Source: Mesorhizobium sp. M4B.F.Ca.ET.203.01.1.1
GTDB taxonomy: Bacteria; Pseudomonadota; Alphaproteobacteria; Rhizobiales; Rhizobiaceae
NCBI RefSeq assembly: GCF_004791025.1
Contig: NZ_SRUO01000015.1
Location: 116,408 to 180,407, forward strand
Length of the DNA stretch: 64,000 nucleotides
Direction: 5' to 3'
Under the pieces are notes generated by a model. It did no database searches, had not been told where the DNA came from, and saw only the letters and a program-made list of their open reading frames with translations. The translations under genes were made by a program, and so were the position numbers. Shown in pieces: positions 44,349 through 53,298 of this stretch; within the stretch, counting starts at the first letter, position 1; each line of letters begins with the position of its first letter.

Positions 44349-45263
44349 ATGAAAATTCTCTGGGATTCGGCGGCCGGCCTGTTGGTCGTCACCGGCGGCC
44401 TGCTCGGCCTGACGCTGCCGTTCGGCAAACTGGCGACGGCGGCCGGCGTTCCGGCCATGGTCTGGGCTTTCGTCATCTCGCTCGGCGCCGGCGGCGTGCT
44501 GTTGCTGGCGCTTCTGCTGCGCGGCGAACGCATCCGGTTGACGGCGCACAAATTACGCTATTTCTTCGTCACCGCCGCCGTGTCCTATGCGGTCCCCAAT
44601 TTGCTGATGTTCTCGGCCATCCCGCATCTGGGAGCCGGTTACACCGGCATCATGTTCACGCTCTCGCCCGTCGTCACGCTGGTGTTCTCGATCCTGCTCG
44701 GCGTCAGGCGGCCAAACCTGCTCGGTGTCGTCGGCATCGCGGTCGGCTTCGTCGGCGCGGTGATGGTGGCGGTCACGCGCGGCGAGGCCGGCCAGCCGGC
44801 CGAGTTCTTCTGGGTGGCGGTCGGTTTGCTGATCCCGGTCAGCCTCGCTGCCGGCAACATCTACCGCACCGTCGACTGGCCCGAAGACACCGGTCCGATC
44901 GAGCTTGCCGTCGGCAGCCATCTGGCCTCGGCGACCCTGCTTCTGATCGGCATTCTGACGCTATTCGGCTGGCAGGCATTCGCTCCGCTCGGCAGCGTGC
45001 CGCTGGTGGTCGCCGGACAGGTGGCGTCGGCCTCGGCGATGTTTGCCTTCTTCTTCCGGCTGCAAGCGGTCGGCGGTCCGGTCTATCTCAGCCAGATCGG
45101 CTATGTCGCGGCCGCGGTCGGCCTGTTTGCCGGCACGGTTTTCCTTGGTGAGCACTATCAGTTGCTGACGTGGATGGGTGCGGTGATCATCACGATCGGC
45201 GTGTTCATCACCACAAAGGCGCAGAACCAGACGAGCTTGAAGATGCGGAGCCAGGCAGCCTGA
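44349..45263 (+). CDS. EamA/DMT family transporter under MarR control
   Basis: A 304-aa protein with ten predicted membrane helices in two EamA repeats. A-P-x-x-S/T-like segments (I-M-F-T-L-S-P-V-V-T-L-V and Y-L-S-Q-I-G-Y-V-A-A) are typical of small-molecule exporters of the DMT superfamily. Its divergent partner is a MarR regulator, the usual layout for an inducible efflux gene. The substrate is unknown. The stop lies 10 bases from the convergent ubiG stop. Confidence 0.88.
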   Translation: MKILWDSAAGLLVVTGGLLGLTLPFGKLATAAGVPAMVWAFVISLGAGGVLLLALLLRGERIRLTAHKLRYFFVTAAVSYAVPNLLMFSAIPHLGAGYTGIMFTLSPVVTLVFSILLGVRRPNLLGVVGIAVGFVGAVMVAVTRGEAGQPAEFFWVAVGLLIPVSLAAGNIYRTVDWPEDTGPIELAVGSHLASATLLLIGILTLFGWQAFAPLGSVPLVVAGQVASASAMFAFFFRLQAVGGPVYLSQIGYVAAAVGLFAGTVFLGEHYQLLTWMGAVIITIGVFITTKAQNQTSLKMRSQAA

Positions 45264-45273
45264 CAGGGCGAGG

Positions 45274-46023
45274 TCAGACCGAGGCTTTTTCGGCCAAGAC
45301 CATGTAGTTGACGTCCATGTCCTTCGACCGCTGCCAGCGGTCGGCCAGCGGATGGTAGACGACGCCGGTGCGATCGATGATGGTCAGGCTGGCCGCGCCG
45401 AGGGCTTTTTCCAGTTCCTCCGGCCGTACCAGCTTGCCGAACTGGTGGGTGCCGCGCGGCAGCCAGCGCAGCACATATTCGGCGCCGATGATGGCGAGGC
45501 CGAGCGCCTTCAGCGTGCGGTTGATGGTGGCGACGAACATGATGCCGCCGGGTTTGACCATCTGGCCGCATTTGGCCACGAACAGGTCGATGTCGGCGAC
45601 ATGCTCGACCACTTCCATGTTGAGGATGACGTCGAATGTCTCGCCGGCGTCGGCGAGGTCCTCAGCCGTGGTGGCGCGGTAATCGACGCTGACGCCGACC
45701 TCGGCCGCGTGCAGCTTCGCCACTTCGATGTTGGTGGCGGAGGCATCGGCGCCGACCACTTCGGCTCCGAGCCGCGCCATCGGCTCGCACAGCAGACCGC
45801 CGCCGCAGCCGATGTCGAGGAAGCGCAGGCCTTCGAACGGTCTGGCCGCGCGCGGATCGCGGCCGAAGCGCGCCGCCACCTGGTCGCGGATATAGGCAAG
45901 CCGCACCGGATTGAACTTGTGCAACGGCCGGAACTTGCCGTTGGGGTTCCACCATTCGGCGGCCAGCGCGGAAAAGCGTTCCACTTCTCCGGCATCGATC
46001 GTCGACCGTCGGGGCTCTGGCAT
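45274..46023 (-). CDS. ubiG: Ubiquinone biosynthesis O-methyltransferase
   Basis: A 249-aa SAM-dependent enzyme that carries out both O-methylations in ubiquinone synthesis. The SAM loop L-D-I-G-C-G-G-G-L lies at 69-77, and A-E-W-W-N-P-N-G-K-F-R-P-L-H at 22-35 is diagnostic of UbiG. The length is normal. The gene starts 15 bases from a palindromic repeat (46038-46085). In rhizobia ubiG is commonly next to lysC, with a few genes between, as here. Confidence 0.95.
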   Translation of the reverse strand: MPEPRRSTIDAGEVERFSALAAEWWNPNGKFRPLHKFNPVRLAYIRDQVAARFGRDPRAARPFEGLRFLDIGCGGGLLCEPMARLGAEVVGADASATNIEVAKLHAAEVGVSVDYRATTAEDLADAGETFDVILNMEVVEHVADIDLFVAKCGQMVKPGGIMFVATINRTLKALGLAIIGAEYVLRWLPRGTHQFGKLVRPEELEKALGAASLTIIDRTGVVYHPLADRWQRSKDMDVNYMVLAEKASV

Positions 46024-46037
46024 GGGCGGATCTCCTG

Positions 46038-46085
46038 ACGCATGACCCCGAAAATCGCTTTCGATTTTCGGAAAGGATCATGCGT
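46038..46085. repeat. Palindromic intergenic repeat family C, long copy
   Basis: The outer arms ACGCATGA/TCATGCGT and inner arms CGAAAATCG/CGATTTTCG form a 48-bp near-palindrome. It is related to 15512-15545 and in layout to 16827-16877. Confidence 0.75.
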
Positions 46086-46297
46086 AAAATCAAAGTGCTA
46101 GGAAGTCGGTTGCCTGGCCGCGAATGTCAAGGCGGCTTTTTTCGACTGCTGCCACGAGCGAACAGCGAGCCTGCGCGCGCCGGCGGTCGGGCGGAGGCGT
46201 TCTGTCAGCACATGGCAGTTTCGTCGGCCCGCAACGGCAACGGCATTGCCCTGACGGACGAATGATGAGGCATGATGTTTCAAACAGGAGCGTGATC

Positions 46298-46865
46298 ATG
46301 CGCCCGCACTCTTCGATCCTATGGCGGCGGCTCGACCTGGAAGGGCACGATGCCTGCCTGCTTTCCGATGCGGGCGACGGTTGGAAACTCAGGGGCCATG
46401 CGCTCTTCGTCCATGACGACAAGCCATGCAGCCTCGCCTATGAAGCCGACTGCGATTCCGGCTGGCGGACGCGCTCGGCGTGCGTCGACGGTTTTTGTCG
46501 GCGCGGAAACCCTGCACTTTGAGATCGAGCGGCTTGCCGATGGCGGCTGGACGCTGAACGGCGCCGGCCAGGCGGAGGTCGCCGGGCTGATCGACGTCGA
46601 TCTCGGCTTCACGCCCGCCACGAACCTCCTGGCGATCCGCCGCTTCGACCTCGGAGTCGGCATGTCGACGCCCGCGCCGGCCGCCTATCTGGCCTTTCCC
46701 GAACTCAGGCTGATGCGCCTCGAGCAGAGCTACCGGCGGCTCGACGATACTCGTTACGGCTATGATGCGCCGATGTTCGGCTACAACGCGATCCTGGAAG
46801 TTTCACCGGCTGGTTTCGTCCTCGATTACCCAGGCCTGTGGCGAAGCGCGGCGCGGCTGGAATGA
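46298..46865 (+). pseudogene. Glycolipid-binding-family protein (PF06475-like), broken by a +1 frameshift
   Basis: From ATG 46298 (AGGAG 8 bases upstream) the frame reads R-P-H-S-S-I-L-W-R-R-L-D-L-E-G-H-D-A-C and on to G-W-R-T-R-S-A-C, the N-terminus of the glycolipid-binding family. It then goes out of frame. Family sequence resumes one frame over at F-V-G-A-E-T-L-H-F-E and runs to the stop at 46865 (D-L-G-F-T-P-A-T-N-L-L, Y-P-G-L-W). Removing one T from the TTTTT run at 46492-46496 restores a continuous 188-aa protein. It may be a true mutation, slippage or a sequencing error. Confidence 0.8.
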
Positions 46866-46913
46866 GGATCGGCGTCCCAGCACGCCAGGAATCCGCCGGC
46901 AGCGGGATCAAGG

Positions 46914-47210
46914 TCAGACGGCGAGCGCCACCGCCAGATGCTTCATGTCGACGCTGGCGGGATCGATGGCCCGCATCGCCTGGCAATCGCCGATCTCGGC
47001 CATGATCCGACCGGCGGCGGCAAGCGCCTGCTCGCGGCTCTGCCAGCGCACCAGATCGACCCAGCCGCCGTCGTCCTGCCTGGCCAGGCAGCGGCTGAGG
47101 AAACCGGGCTGCCGCGCCAGCCAGTCGCTGAGCAGGCCGTTGCCGGCGACAAAGCCTGCTTCGGTTCCGGGCTTCAGCCGGAAGGTGACGATTTCCAGGG
47201 TCTCGGCCAT
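46914..47210 (-). CDS. Small ABM-like (antibiotic biosynthesis monooxygenase fold) protein
   Basis: A 98-aa dimeric alpha-beta barrel-type protein: E-I-V-T-F-R-L-K-P-G at the N-terminus, Q-P-G-F-L-S-R in the middle and W-V-D-L-V-R-W-Q-S-R-E-Q-A, all typical of the ABM/Dabb superfamily. Such proteins may act as cofactor-free oxygenases or heme-related enzymes. No substrate can be proposed. It converges on the glycolipid-family gene and diverges from lysC. Confidence 0.72.
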   Translation of the reverse strand: MAETLEIVTFRLKPGTEAGFVAGNGLLSDWLARQPGFLSRCLARQDDGGWVDLVRWQSREQALAAAGRIMAEIGDCQAMRAIDPASVDMKHLAVALAV

Positions 47211-47430
47211 CTATCCTCCTCGTTGTCGGGCTTCCAGGCTCATCTATCGCATGACCTGGTGCTCAAATCTGTCAGCAACCCCGATATTTTCAGCGCGAAT
47301 CGTTGTTGCGCGCCATCGCTTGCGAAATCCTGATCATTTGGCTAAGGAGGCCGCGCATTCAGCACCCGGCCTTGGCCGGCGTGTTTTTCGGCCCCACGGC
47401 CCAGCATCCAGTCAAAGGCATTTCGTTTCC

Positions 47431-48684
47431 ATGGCGCGCATCGTGATGAAATTCGGCGGAACCTCCGTCGCCGACATCGCCCGCATCCGCAACGTGGCGC
47501 GCCATGTCAAACGCGAGGTCGACGCCGGCCATGAGGTCGCGGTCGTGGTCTCGGCGATGGCCGGCAAGACCAATGAACTGGTCGGCTGGACGCGCGAGGC
47601 CTCGCCGATGCACGACGCGCGCGAATATGACGCCGTGGTCGCCTCCGGCGAGCAGGTCACGGCCGGTCTCCTGGCGATCACGCTGCAGAACATGGGCGTT
47701 CATGCCCGCTCCTGGCAGGGCTGGCAGATCCCGATCAAGACCGACAACGCGCATGGCGCGGCGCGCATTCTCGACATCGACGGCGGCTTCCTGATCAAGC
47801 GCTTCGGCGAGGGCCAGGTGGCCGTCATCGCCGGGTTCCAGGGCATCGGCCCGGACAACCGCATCGCAACGCTCGGCCGCGGCGGCTCCGACACCAGCGC
47901 CGTGGCGATCGCGGCGGCGGTCAAGGCCGACCGCTGCGACATCTATACCGATGTCGACGGCGTCTACACCACCGATCCGCGCATCGAGCCGAAGGCGCGG
48001 CGGCTGGCCAAGATTTCCTTCGAGGAAATGCTCGAAATGGCCTCGCTCGGCGCCAAGGTGCTGCAGGTGCGCTCGGTCGAGCTTGCCATGGTGCACAGGG
48101 TGCGTACCTTCGTGCGGTCGTCCTTCGACGATCCCGACGCGCCCGGAATGGGGGATTTGCTCAATCCGCCCGGAACGCTTATTTGCGACGAGGAAGAGAT
48201 CGTGGAACAGCAGGTCGTCACCGGAATTGCCTACGCCAAGGACGAGGCGCAGATTTCGCTGCGCCGCGTCGGCGATCGTCCCGGCGTTGCCGCCGGCATC
48301 TTCGGGCCGCTGGCCGAAGCCAACATCAATGTCGACATGATCGTCCAGAACATCTCCGAGGACGGCAAGTTCACCGACATGACCTTCACGGTGCCGTCGG
48401 GCGACGTCGACAAGGCGCTTGCGGTGCTGGAGCGCCTGAAAGCCGATGTCGGCTATGACGTGGTGCAGTCGGAAGCCGGCATGTCGAAGGTGTCGGTCAT
48501 CGGCATCGGCATGCGCAGCCACGCGGGTGTCGCCGCCACCGCCTTCAAGGCGCTGGCCGACAAGGCGATCAATATCCGGGCCATCACCACTTCCGAGATC
48601 AAGATTTCGATACTGATCGACGGTCCGTATACCGAATTGGCGGTTCGCACTTTGCATTCCGTCTACGGTCTGGATAAGCAATAG
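47431..48684 (+). CDS. lysC: Aspartate kinase
   Basis: A 417-aa enzyme for the first step of lysine, threonine and methionine synthesis. The N-terminal kinase motif K-F-G-G-T-S-V-A and D-T-S-A-V-A-I-A-A-A are present. Two C-terminal ACT domains (about 265-410) should give feedback control by lysine and threonine. ATG 47431 gives M-A-R-I-V-M-K-F-G-G, the usual start. The upstream 223 codons of the long frame are a shadow. It leads lysC-ptsP-prfA-prmC. Confidence 0.96.
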   Translation: MARIVMKFGGTSVADIARIRNVARHVKREVDAGHEVAVVVSAMAGKTNELVGWTREASPMHDAREYDAVVASGEQVTAGLLAITLQNMGVHARSWQGWQIPIKTDNAHGAARILDIDGGFLIKRFGEGQVAVIAGFQGIGPDNRIATLGRGGSDTSAVAIAAAVKADRCDIYTDVDGVYTTDPRIEPKARRLAKISFEEMLEMASLGAKVLQVRSVELAMVHRVRTFVRSSFDDPDAPGMGDLLNPPGTLICDEEEIVEQQVVTGIAYAKDEAQISLRRVGDRPGVAAGIFGPLAEANINVDMIVQNISEDGKFTDMTFTVPSGDVDKALAVLERLKADVGYDVVQSEAGMSKVSVIGIGMRSHAGVAATAFKALADKAINIRAITTSEIKISILIDGPYTELAVRTLHSVYGLDKQ

Positions 48685-48765
48685 CAAGACTGAATCAGTT
48701 GTTGCGTGAGTGCCGGGCGCGGCGGAAACTGCGCCGGCAAGGACTCTATTGGAGAAGAAGCCGCG

Positions 48766-51036
48766 ATGCGTGATACGGCCAGTGGCCCGCGCGTTCTGCT
48801 GAAGCGGCTCCGCGAGCTCATGCAGGAGCCGCTGGAGCCGCAGGAGCGGCTCGACCGCATCGTGCGCGACATCGCCTCCAACATGGTCGCCGAGGTGTGC
48901 TCGCTCTATGTGCTGCGCGCCGATTCGGTGCTCGAGCTCTACGCCACCGAAGGTCTCAATCCGAACGCCGTCCACCTGGCGCAGTTGCGGCTCGGCCAAG
49001 GTCTCGTCGGCACCATCGCCGCCAGCGCACGGCCGCTCAACCTCTCCAACGCGCAGGAGCATCCGGCCTTCGCCTACCTGCCGGAGACCGGCGAAGAGAT
49101 CTACAACTCCTTCCTCGGGGTGCCAGTGCTCAGGGCGGGGCGGACGCTTGGCGTGCTCGTGGTGCAGAACAAGACCATGCGCCACTACCGCGACGATGAA
49201 GTCGAGGCTCTGGAAACGACGGCAATGGTCATCGCCGAGATGATCGCCACCGGCGATCTCGCCAGGCTGACCCGCCCGGGTCTGGAGCTCGACCTGCGCC
49301 GCCCGGTCAGCTTCACCGGCCTCTCGTTCAACGAAGGCGTCGGGCTCGGCCATGTCGTGCTGCACGAGCCGCGCATCGTCGTCACCAATCTGTTCAACGA
49401 GGACAGCGAGGAGGACGTCCGCCGGCTGCAGGCCTCGCTCGGCTCGCTGAGGCTGTCCATCGACGACATGCTGGAGCGCCGCGAGGTCGCCTTCGAGGGC
49501 GAGCACCGCGAGGTGCTCGAGGCCTACCGCATGTTCGCCAACGACAGCGGCTGGGTGCGCCGGCTGGAGGAAGCGATCCGCAACGGCCTGACGGCGGAAG
49601 CGGCGGTGGAGAAGGTGCAGAGCGACATGCGCGCCCGCATGCTGCACATGACCGACCCCTATCTGCGCGAGCGGATGAGCGATTTCGACGACCTTGCCAA
49701 CCGCCTGCTGCGCCAGCTGATGGGGCGCGGGCCGGAGGATGTCGCGGCGTCGCTGCCGAAGGATGCCATCCTCGTCGCCCGTTCGATGGGCGCCGCCGAG
49801 CTGCTCGACTATCCGCGCGACAAGCTGCGCGGCGTGGTGCTGGAGGATGGGGCGGCGACCAGCCACGTCGTCATCGTGGCGCGCGCCATGGGCATTCCCG
49901 TCGCCGGGCAGATGAAGGGCGCCGTTTCGATGGCGGAAAACGGCGATGCCATCATCGTCGACGGCGAAGAGGGCACGATCCATCTCAGGCCGCAGCCCGA
50001 CCTCGAGGCCGCCTATGCCGAGAAGGTGCGCTTCCGCGCCCGCCGGCAGGAGGTCTATCGCGAGCTGCGCAAGAAGCCGTCGGTGACCAAGGACGGTGTT
50101 GCGGTCGACCTCCTGATGAACGCCGGCCTCGCCGTCGACCTGCCGCAGCTTGCCGAGTCTGGCGCGGCCGGCATCGGCCTGTTCCGCACCGAGCTGCAAT
50201 TCATGGTCGCCTCGACCTTCCCGCGCGCCGAAGCGCAGGAGCGGCTCTACCGCGACGTGCTCGAAGCGGCGCGCGGCAAGCCGGTGACCTTCCGCACCAT
50301 CGACATCGGCGGCGACAAGGTGCTGCCCTACTTCAAGGGCGCGCTGCAGGAGGAGAACCCGGCGCTTGGCTGGCGGGCGATCCGGCTCACCCTCGACCGC
50401 CCGGGCCTGCTGAGGACGCAGATCCGCGCCTTGCTGAAAGCGTGCGGCGGCCGCGAGCTGAAGCTGATGCTGCCGATGGTGACGGAGCTCGGCGAGATCG
50501 CCCAGGCGCGCGAGATCATCGATCGCGAGGTCAGGCATCTGTCGCGCTTTGCCCACCACCTGCCGACCAGCCTGAAGCTCGGCGCGATGCTCGAAGTGCC
50601 GTCGCTGCTGTTCCAGCTCGACGAGCTGATGAAGGCGGTCGACTTCGTCTCGGTCGGCTCCAACGACCTGTTCCAGTTCGTCATGGCGGTCGATCGCGGC
50701 AACACGCAATTGTCCGACCGTTTCGACACGCTGTCGGCGCCGTTCCTGCGGGTGCTGAAGCAGATCGCCGATGCCGGCGCCCGCAACCACACGCCGGTGA
50801 CGCTGTGCGGGGAACTCGCCGGAAAACCGATATCGGCGATGGCGCTGATCGGCCTCGGCTTCCGCTCGATCTCGATGTCGCCGGCCTCGATCGGCCCGGT
50901 CAAGGCGATGCTGACGGAACTGCCGCTCGACGAATTGCAGGCCTTCTTCGCCGACAATCTGATGGCGCCGGCGCAAGGGCTGCCGATGCGGGCGCTGCTG
51001 CAGGCCTTTGCCGACGACCGCTCCATTCCGCTATAG
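48766..51036 (+). CDS. ptsP: Phosphoenolpyruvate-protein phosphotransferase, nitrogen PTS enzyme I
   Basis: A 756-aa EI-Ntr. An N-terminal GAF domain (about 20-160) senses nitrogen status through glutamine and 2-oxoglutarate. The phosphohistidine domain follows, with H367 in A-T-S-H-V-V-I-V-A-R-A-M-G-I-P. The C-terminal PEP-binding barrel carries G-L-F-R-T-E-L-Q-F-M and the C-G-E-L-A-G end. It passes phosphate to NPr and EIIA-Ntr, encoded elsewhere. ATG 48766 follows GGAGAAGAAG. prfA starts 8 bases after the stop. Confidence 0.95.
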   Translation: MRDTASGPRVLLKRLRELMQEPLEPQERLDRIVRDIASNMVAEVCSLYVLRADSVLELYATEGLNPNAVHLAQLRLGQGLVGTIAASARPLNLSNAQEHPAFAYLPETGEEIYNSFLGVPVLRAGRTLGVLVVQNKTMRHYRDDEVEALETTAMVIAEMIATGDLARLTRPGLELDLRRPVSFTGLSFNEGVGLGHVVLHEPRIVVTNLFNEDSEEDVRRLQASLGSLRLSIDDMLERREVAFEGEHREVLEAYRMFANDSGWVRRLEEAIRNGLTAEAAVEKVQSDMRARMLHMTDPYLRERMSDFDDLANRLLRQLMGRGPEDVAASLPKDAILVARSMGAAELLDYPRDKLRGVVLEDGAATSHVVIVARAMGIPVAGQMKGAVSMAENGDAIIVDGEEGTIHLRPQPDLEAAYAEKVRFRARRQEVYRELRKKPSVTKDGVAVDLLMNAGLAVDLPQLAESGAAGIGLFRTELQFMVASTFPRAEAQERLYRDVLEAARGKPVTFRTIDIGGDKVLPYFKGALQEENPALGWRAIRLTLDRPGLLRTQIRALLKACGGRELKLMLPMVTELGEIAQAREIIDREVRHLSRFAHHLPTSLKLGAMLEVPSLLFQLDELMKAVDFVSVGSNDLFQFVMAVDRGNTQLSDRFDTLSAPFLRVLKQIADAGARNHTPVTLCGELAGKPISAMALIGLGFRSISMSPASIGPVKAMLTELPLDELQAFFADNLMAPAQGLPMRALLQAFADDRSIPL

Positions 51037-51044
51037 AATCCGCC

Positions 51045-52124
51045 ATGATCAACCTGCCGCGCGACCGCATGGATCAAGTCGTCAAGCGTTTCGAGATGCT
51101 CGAAGCGCAGATGTCGGCCGGCCCGGCGCCGGATGCCTATGTGAAGATGGCATCTGAATATGCCGAGTTGCAGGACATGGTGGCCAAGGTCAGGGAATTG
51201 CGCTCGGCCGAGCACGAGCAGGCCGACCTCGAAGCGATGCTCGCCGACAAGGGCACCGATGCCGAGATGCGGGCGCTCGCCGAGGCGGATCTGCCAGGGG
51301 TGGAGGAGCGCATCGAGGCGCTGCAGAAGGATATCCAGATCCTGCTTCTGCCCAAGGATGCCGCCGACGACAAGAATGCCATCCTCGAAATCCGCGCCGG
51401 CACCGGTGGCGATGAAGCCGCTCTTTTCGCCGGCGACCTGTTTCGCATGTATGAGCGCTATGCCGCCGAACGCGGCTGGCGGTTCGAGACAGTGTCGGCC
51501 AGCGACGGCGATGCCGGCGGTTTCAAGGAAATCATCGCTACGGTCTCGGGCAAGGGCGTGTTCGCGCACCTGAAGTTCGAATCCGGCGTACATCGCGTGC
51601 AGCGCGTGCCGGCGACCGAGGCCAGCGGGCGCATCCACACCTCCGCTGCGACCGTCGCCGTGCTTCCGGAGGCCGAAGAGGTCGACATCGAAATCCGCGC
51701 CGAAGACATCCGCATCGACACGATGCGGGCCTCGGGTTCAGGCGGCCAGCACGTCAACACCACCGATTCGGCCGTCCGCATCACCCATTTGCCGACCGGC
51801 ATCATGGTGGTGCAGGCGGAGAAATCGCAGCACCAGAACCGGGCGAAGGCCATGCAGATCCTGCGCGCTCGGCTCTATGATATGGAGCGCAGCAAGGCGG
51901 ACGAGGAGCGTTCGGAATCGCGCAAGTCGCAGGTCGGCTCGGGCGACCGCTCGGAGCGCATCCGCACCTACAACTTTCCGCAAGGGCGCCTCACCGACCA
52001 TCGCATCAACCTCACCCTCTACAAGCTCGACCGGGTGATGATGGGCGAGCTCGACGAGGTCGTCGATGCGCTGATCGCCGACCACCAGTCGAAGCTGCTC
52101 GCCGACATCGGCCTCGATGGCTGA
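51045..52124 (+). CDS. prfA: Peptide chain release factor 1
   Basis: A 359-aa RF1 that ends translation at UAA and UAG. The catalytic G233-G234-Q235 and the stop-codon-reading P-A-T tripeptide (R-V-P-A-T-E) are present, the P-x-T motif being specific for RF1. ATG 51045 lies 8 bases after ptsP. A second in-frame ATG (51069) is possible. It overlaps the gene for its own methyltransferase, prmC, by 8 bases. Confidence 0.96.
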   Translation: MINLPRDRMDQVVKRFEMLEAQMSAGPAPDAYVKMASEYAELQDMVAKVRELRSAEHEQADLEAMLADKGTDAEMRALAEADLPGVEERIEALQKDIQILLLPKDAADDKNAILEIRAGTGGDEAALFAGDLFRMYERYAAERGWRFETVSASDGDAGGFKEIIATVSGKGVFAHLKFESGVHRVQRVPATEASGRIHTSAATVAVLPEAEEVDIEIRAEDIRIDTMRASGSGGQHVNTTDSAVRITHLPTGIMVVQAEKSQHQNRAKAMQILRARLYDMERSKADEERSESRKSQVGSGDRSERIRTYNFPQGRLTDHRINLTLYKLDRVMMGELDEVVDALIADHQSKLLADIGLDG

Positions 52125-52995
52125 CATTTTGCCCGGCACGCTCGGGCCGCTGCTGCGGGAGGCGCGTCATCGTCTTGCCGCCGCCGGCGTGGCCGATCCG
52201 GCGCTGGATGCCTGGCTGCTGGTCGAGCATTTTTCCGGAACGACCCGCACCCAGGCCATCGCCGAGCCGTCGCAAACGGTGCGGGAGGACGCGATTGCGG
52301 CAATCGATGTGGCCCTGCGACGGCGCGTCGCAGGCGAGCCGGTTCACCGTATCCTCGGGTTTCGCGAGTTCTACGGCCTGCGGCTTGGGCTTTCACCCGA
52401 AACGCTGGAGCCGCGGCCCGACACCGAGACGTTGGTCGAGGCGATCCTACCCTTCGCCAGGGCGACAGCGGAGCGGCTTGGCGAATGCCGCATCCTCGAT
52501 CTCGGCACCGGTACCGGCGCCATCGCGCTGGCCCTGCTCAGCGCCGTTCCCGGCGCTGTCGCCACTGGTGTCGACATTGCCGCGGGCGCGCTTGCCACCG
52601 CCATGCGCAATGCCTGCGAACTGGGCCTGGCCGACAGGTTCGAAACGCTTGAATCCGACTGGTTTGCAAAAGTTTCCGGCCGGTACCATGTAATTGCCGC
52701 AAACCCTCCCTATATACTCAGTCGAGACATAGGAAATCTGCAGGACGAGGTCCGCGATTTCGATCCGCATCTGGCCCTTGATGGCGGCGCGGACGGTCTT
52801 GGTCCCTACCGGATCATCGCCGCTGAGGCGACAAGGTTTCTGGAAGCCGAATGCAGGGTTGCGGTCGAGATCGGCCACACGCAACGGAACGAAGTCACGG
52901 ACATCTTCTTGGCAGCCGGCTACCGGTTGTCCGGTATGTTCTGCGACCTCGGCGGAAACGACAGGGTTCTGGTGTTCGAACGCGCAAACCCCTGA
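52117..52995 (+). CDS. prmC: Release factor glutamine methyltransferase
   Basis: A 292-aa enzyme that methylates the glutamine of the GGQ motif in RF1 and RF2. The SAM loop D-L-G-T-G-T-G-A-I-A and the catalytic N196-P-P-Y motif are clear. The start overlaps the prfA end by 8 bases, so substrate and enzyme are made together. The length is normal. Confidence 0.95.
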   Translation: MADILPGTLGPLLREARHRLAAAGVADPALDAWLLVEHFSGTTRTQAIAEPSQTVREDAIAAIDVALRRRVAGEPVHRILGFREFYGLRLGLSPETLEPRPDTETLVEAILPFARATAERLGECRILDLGTGTGAIALALLSAVPGAVATGVDIAAGALATAMRNACELGLADRFETLESDWFAKVSGRYHVIAANPPYILSRDIGNLQDEVRDFDPHLALDGGADGLGPYRIIAAEATRFLEAECRVAVEIGHTQRNEVTDIFLAAGYRLSGMFCDLGGNDRVLVFERANP

Positions 52996-53298
52996 TGCAG
53001 TGCGAAATAGGGCTTGGCAATGCCCGGGAATGCAGCTAGGGTCGAAGTAACCGGATGAGACGAAGCAGGCAGTGCTCTTAGCGATTCGGTTTTCCTTGGA
53101 AATAGCTGCCTTCTTGCGCAATCGACGCCAATGCTTCGTGCGGGAATCGTCCGGCAAGTGATGTAACCGGAACAGGATGGCACGTGGCGCCAACGCAATT
53201 GATGCGGGCGAACGCCGGTGAAGAAACGAAACGGCTGGCTGCATGAGCGCCTCCGTTCGTAAAAAAGTTTTCGAAAATTTCACACTGAAGAGAGTCGA
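52996..53298. other. Intergenic region, promoter area of the DUF4167 gene
   Basis: A 303-bp stretch without a gene. The last 50 bases are A/T-rich (AAAAAAGTTTTCGAAAATTT near 53261-53280) and contain the dyad TTTTCGAAAA. A -35/-10 pair could not be fixed. No RNA gene was recognised. Confidence 0.4.

Noticed and set aside
47359..50976. A 1205-codon open frame on the minus strand opposite lysC and ptsP
   Set aside because: lysC and ptsP are beyond doubt on the plus strand. The long antisense frame is a product of high GC and codon bias, and its translation has no recognisable domain.
53047..53064. Second SigF-like motif GTAACC...CGAA upstream of the DUF4167 gene
   Set aside because: The spacer is only 8 bases, so it cannot be a promoter of the kind seen at 2431-2456.
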